From: Myxococcales bacterium
GTDB lineage: Bacteria > Myxococcota_A > Polyangia > Nannocystales > Nannocystaceae
Reading direction: 5' to 3'
Length of the DNA stretch: 64,000 bases
Assembly (NCBI GenBank): GCA_020633335.1
Contig: JACKDU010000009.1
Location: forward strand, 62,001-126,000
Shown: positions 62,415 to 64,000 of the stretch, in pieces
Layout of the letters: every line of letters begins with the position of its first letter
How positions within the stretch are numbered: position 1 is the stretch's first letter
The notes under the pieces: model-generated
Seen by the model: the letters and a program-made list of their open reading frames with translations, nothing else
The model's database searches: none
What the model was told of the DNA's origin: nothing
Program-made: the position numbers and the translations under genes

Positions 62415-62437
62415 GGTTCATGTGGCGAAGCCCGGGA

Positions 62438-63988
62438 TCAGCGGGCCGCCTTGTCCTTGCCCGGGAGCGGGATCTTGGCCTCGCGCGCGTGCTGCTTGAC
62501 GAGCTTGGGGATCGGCGCGTGGGCGAGGCGCCCGCGGATCAGCGCCTCGACGCGCGGGGTGTCGCCGCGCTCCTTCAAGATCAGGTAGATCGACTCGTAG
62601 CGCTCGTCGTCCGCCGGGGCGGCGGCGGCGAGGGCGACCAGGTGCTCGCGGATCGCCTCGTCCTGGGCCGGCGTGATCGTGGGCGTGTTGTACTTGAAGA
62701 AGCGGATCACCTCGAGGAGGGCCTCCGCGAGGCCGTGGGGCTCGGCGGCCGGGCGGGCCGCGAGCTCGGTGAGGGCGTGCACGCAGAGGGCGACCGTGCG
62801 ATCCGCCCCGAGCGCGCGGACGAGCTGATCGAGGCGCTCCTTCTCCTCGTAGTAGGCGTCGGAGTAGGTCTCGACGCCGGCCACGCTCCGCCAGTAGGTG
62901 ACCGGATCGAAGCTTGCGGCGAGGGTCGCCGGGTCGAGCTGGAGGTCGCCGAGGAGGAGGCTCGCGGGGTCGTCGAGGTCGATCGACGCGGGCCGCTCGC
63001 CGTCGAGGAAGTTGGCGCGCCGCTGCTCGATCGCGCCGCCGTGGGCGGCGAGGAGGCGGATGTACTCGGTCAGGGTCAGCTCGCGGGCCGCGCCGTACTC
63101 GAGCTCCTTGTTCTGGTAGGTGTAGAGGAGGCGGTAGGTGTCGCGGCGGACGAAGATCGCGGCGTCGCCGTCGAAGCGGTCGAAGGGGCGGAGGCGGGCG
63201 TAGGCGTCGACCAGCGGGACCTCGACGCCGTCGATCGTCAGGGTCGCGCCCTGGTCGCAGTACTCGCGGACGCCGGCGACGACCTCGTCCCACGCCCGGT
63301 TCTTGCCGATCACGGAGGCGAGCGGGGCGATCTCGATGCGGCCGGCGACCTCGTAGCCGAGCTCGTGGATCGGCCGCGGGCGGCCGCGCTTGCGCAGCGA
63401 GGAGAAGGGCTTGCCGCCCAGCGCGTCCTGATCGCGCTTCGAGTGGCGGTGGCGCCAGCGGACCTGGACGCCGTCGCAGGCACCGTAGAAGGCCTGCCAC
63501 TCCGCCGGGAGGCCGTCGGCGCTGGCGCCCGAGGGCGGGCGGACGACCAGGCTCTCCATCAAGATGTCCTTGTGGGCAGCCAGGCGATCGAGGCCGGCGA
63601 GGAGCTCGGCGAGGAGCGAGGCGCCGGCCGACGCCGTCGTCTCGGCGGCGGCCGCCTCGGCAGGCTTCGTCTTCGCGGGCTTGGCGGGCTTCGCGGGCTT
63701 GGCAGCGGCGGTCTTCGCCGGCTTCGTCGCCTTCGCCGCGGCGGGCTTGGCAGCGGCCGTCTTCGCGGTCTTGGCGGGCTTCGCGTCGACCTCGACGTAG
63801 CCCTTGGCCGTCATCTTCTTGATCAGCGTGGCGACCCGGGCCTTGGCCGCCTTCTCGCTCGCGTGATCCGACGCGTGACGCTGGCCCCGGGTGCCGATCT
63901 TGCCGACGGTCGAGACGACCTGGTTGCCCTGGACCTCGACCTTCCAGAAGAGTCGGTCCGTGCCGTCATCGAGCTCAAATCGCCGCAT
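62438..63988 (-). CDS. WGR-domain protein with histone-H1-like Lys/Ala/Pro linker
   Basis: A 516-residue protein. Residues 1-75 resemble the WGR domain (FWKVEVQGNQVVSTVGKIGTRGQ), a DNA/PARP-associated module. A linker of about 65 residues (76-140) is built from AKPAKTA- and KPAKPAK-type repeats as in histone H1 and myxobacterial KAP-rich proteins. From about 145 there is a SUKH/SMI1-like region (ADGLPAEWQAFYGACDGVQVRW), and then a helical C-terminal part. It may bind DNA through the first two parts. ATG at 63988 has GAGCTATG-type context; gene is complete. Confidence 0.8.
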   Translation of the reverse strand: MRRFELDDGTDRLFWKVEVQGNQVVSTVGKIGTRGQRHASDHASEKAAKARVATLIKKMTAKGYVEVDAKPAKTAKTAAAKPAAAKATKPAKTAAAKPAKPAKPAKTKPAEAAAAETTASAGASLLAELLAGLDRLAAHKDILMESLVVRPPSGASADGLPAEWQAFYGACDGVQVRWRHRHSKRDQDALGGKPFSSLRKRGRPRPIHELGYEVAGRIEIAPLASVIGKNRAWDEVVAGVREYCDQGATLTIDGVEVPLVDAYARLRPFDRFDGDAAIFVRRDTYRLLYTYQNKELEYGAARELTLTEYIRLLAAHGGAIEQRRANFLDGERPASIDLDDPASLLLGDLQLDPATLAASFDPVTYWRSVAGVETYSDAYYEEKERLDQLVRALGADRTVALCVHALTELAARPAAEPHGLAEALLEVIRFFKYNTPTITPAQDEAIREHLVALAAAAPADDERYESIYLILKERGDTPRVEALIRGRLAHAPIPKLVKQHAREAKIPLPGKDKAAR

Positions 63989-64000
63989 AGCTCCGCGTCT

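Noticed and set aside
1..64000. tRNA, rRNA, integrase or attachment sites
   Set aside because: None recognised by eye on either strand; a tRNAscan/Infernal run would settle it.

Overview
The window is GC-rich DNA (about 70% or more by eye) with dense gene packing. It has many lipoproteins whose lipidated cysteine is followed by long Ser/Thr/Gly linkers, a Ser/Thr kinase of the PknB type, a MYXO-CTERM-like tail, FG-GAP and PQQ-type propellers, and a bacterial Kunitz domain. Together these suggest a myxobacterium, most like the Nannocystis/Enhygromyxa/Plesiocystis group. The assignment is by style only; there is no rRNA or other marker gene here.

Layout: 1-4.8 kb carries a partial metallo-dipeptidase-like lipoprotein, a histidine kinase and a cytochrome P450. 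4.9-7.8 kb holds the most interesting locus: a 119-residue protein built from two nearly identical 48-residue units, followed by a B12-binding/radical SAM/SPASM/PqqD fusion enzyme, which looks like an undescribed RiPP precursor-maturase pair. A sulfotransferase is divergent from it. 8.7-14.5 kb has a LysR regulator facing an MDR oxidoreductase, a cysteine synthase, two membrane proteins and a COQ4-like protein. 14.6-19.1 kb contains four genes that read well only if many frame changes are allowed, more like a patch of poor sequence than decay. 19.1-39.2 kb is a run of mostly exported proteins (propellers, FG-GAP, Kunitz lipoprotein, TlpA-like, phytochelatin-synthase-like) plus a PknB kinase, a deoxyribosyltransferase-Nudix fusion, an FAD oxidoreductase, a SpoU methyltransferase and xseA.

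39.2-39.75 kb is a non-coding stretch packed with inverted repeats. It precedes five tandem paralogues of a cysteine-rich lipoprotein (39.75-44.88 kb), with a sixth diverged, inverted copy at 46-47 kb. 48.4-50.1 kb is a lower-GC two-gene cassette (ABC-type ATPase plus putative nuclease) that looks like a defence system. 50.5-64 kb has a large GT-C-like membrane protein, an M61 peptidase, an ion-transport operon (two CPA2 antiporters, the second apparently fused to a STAND-like ATPase, and an MscS-like channel), a TPR-like exported protein and a WGR-domain protein with a histone-H1-like linker.

Many genes have a TANNNT box only 6-9 nt before the start codon, which suggests widespread leaderless transcription. 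I used this to choose several starts, including GTG and TTG. No CRISPR array, tRNA, rRNA, transposase or integrase was seen.
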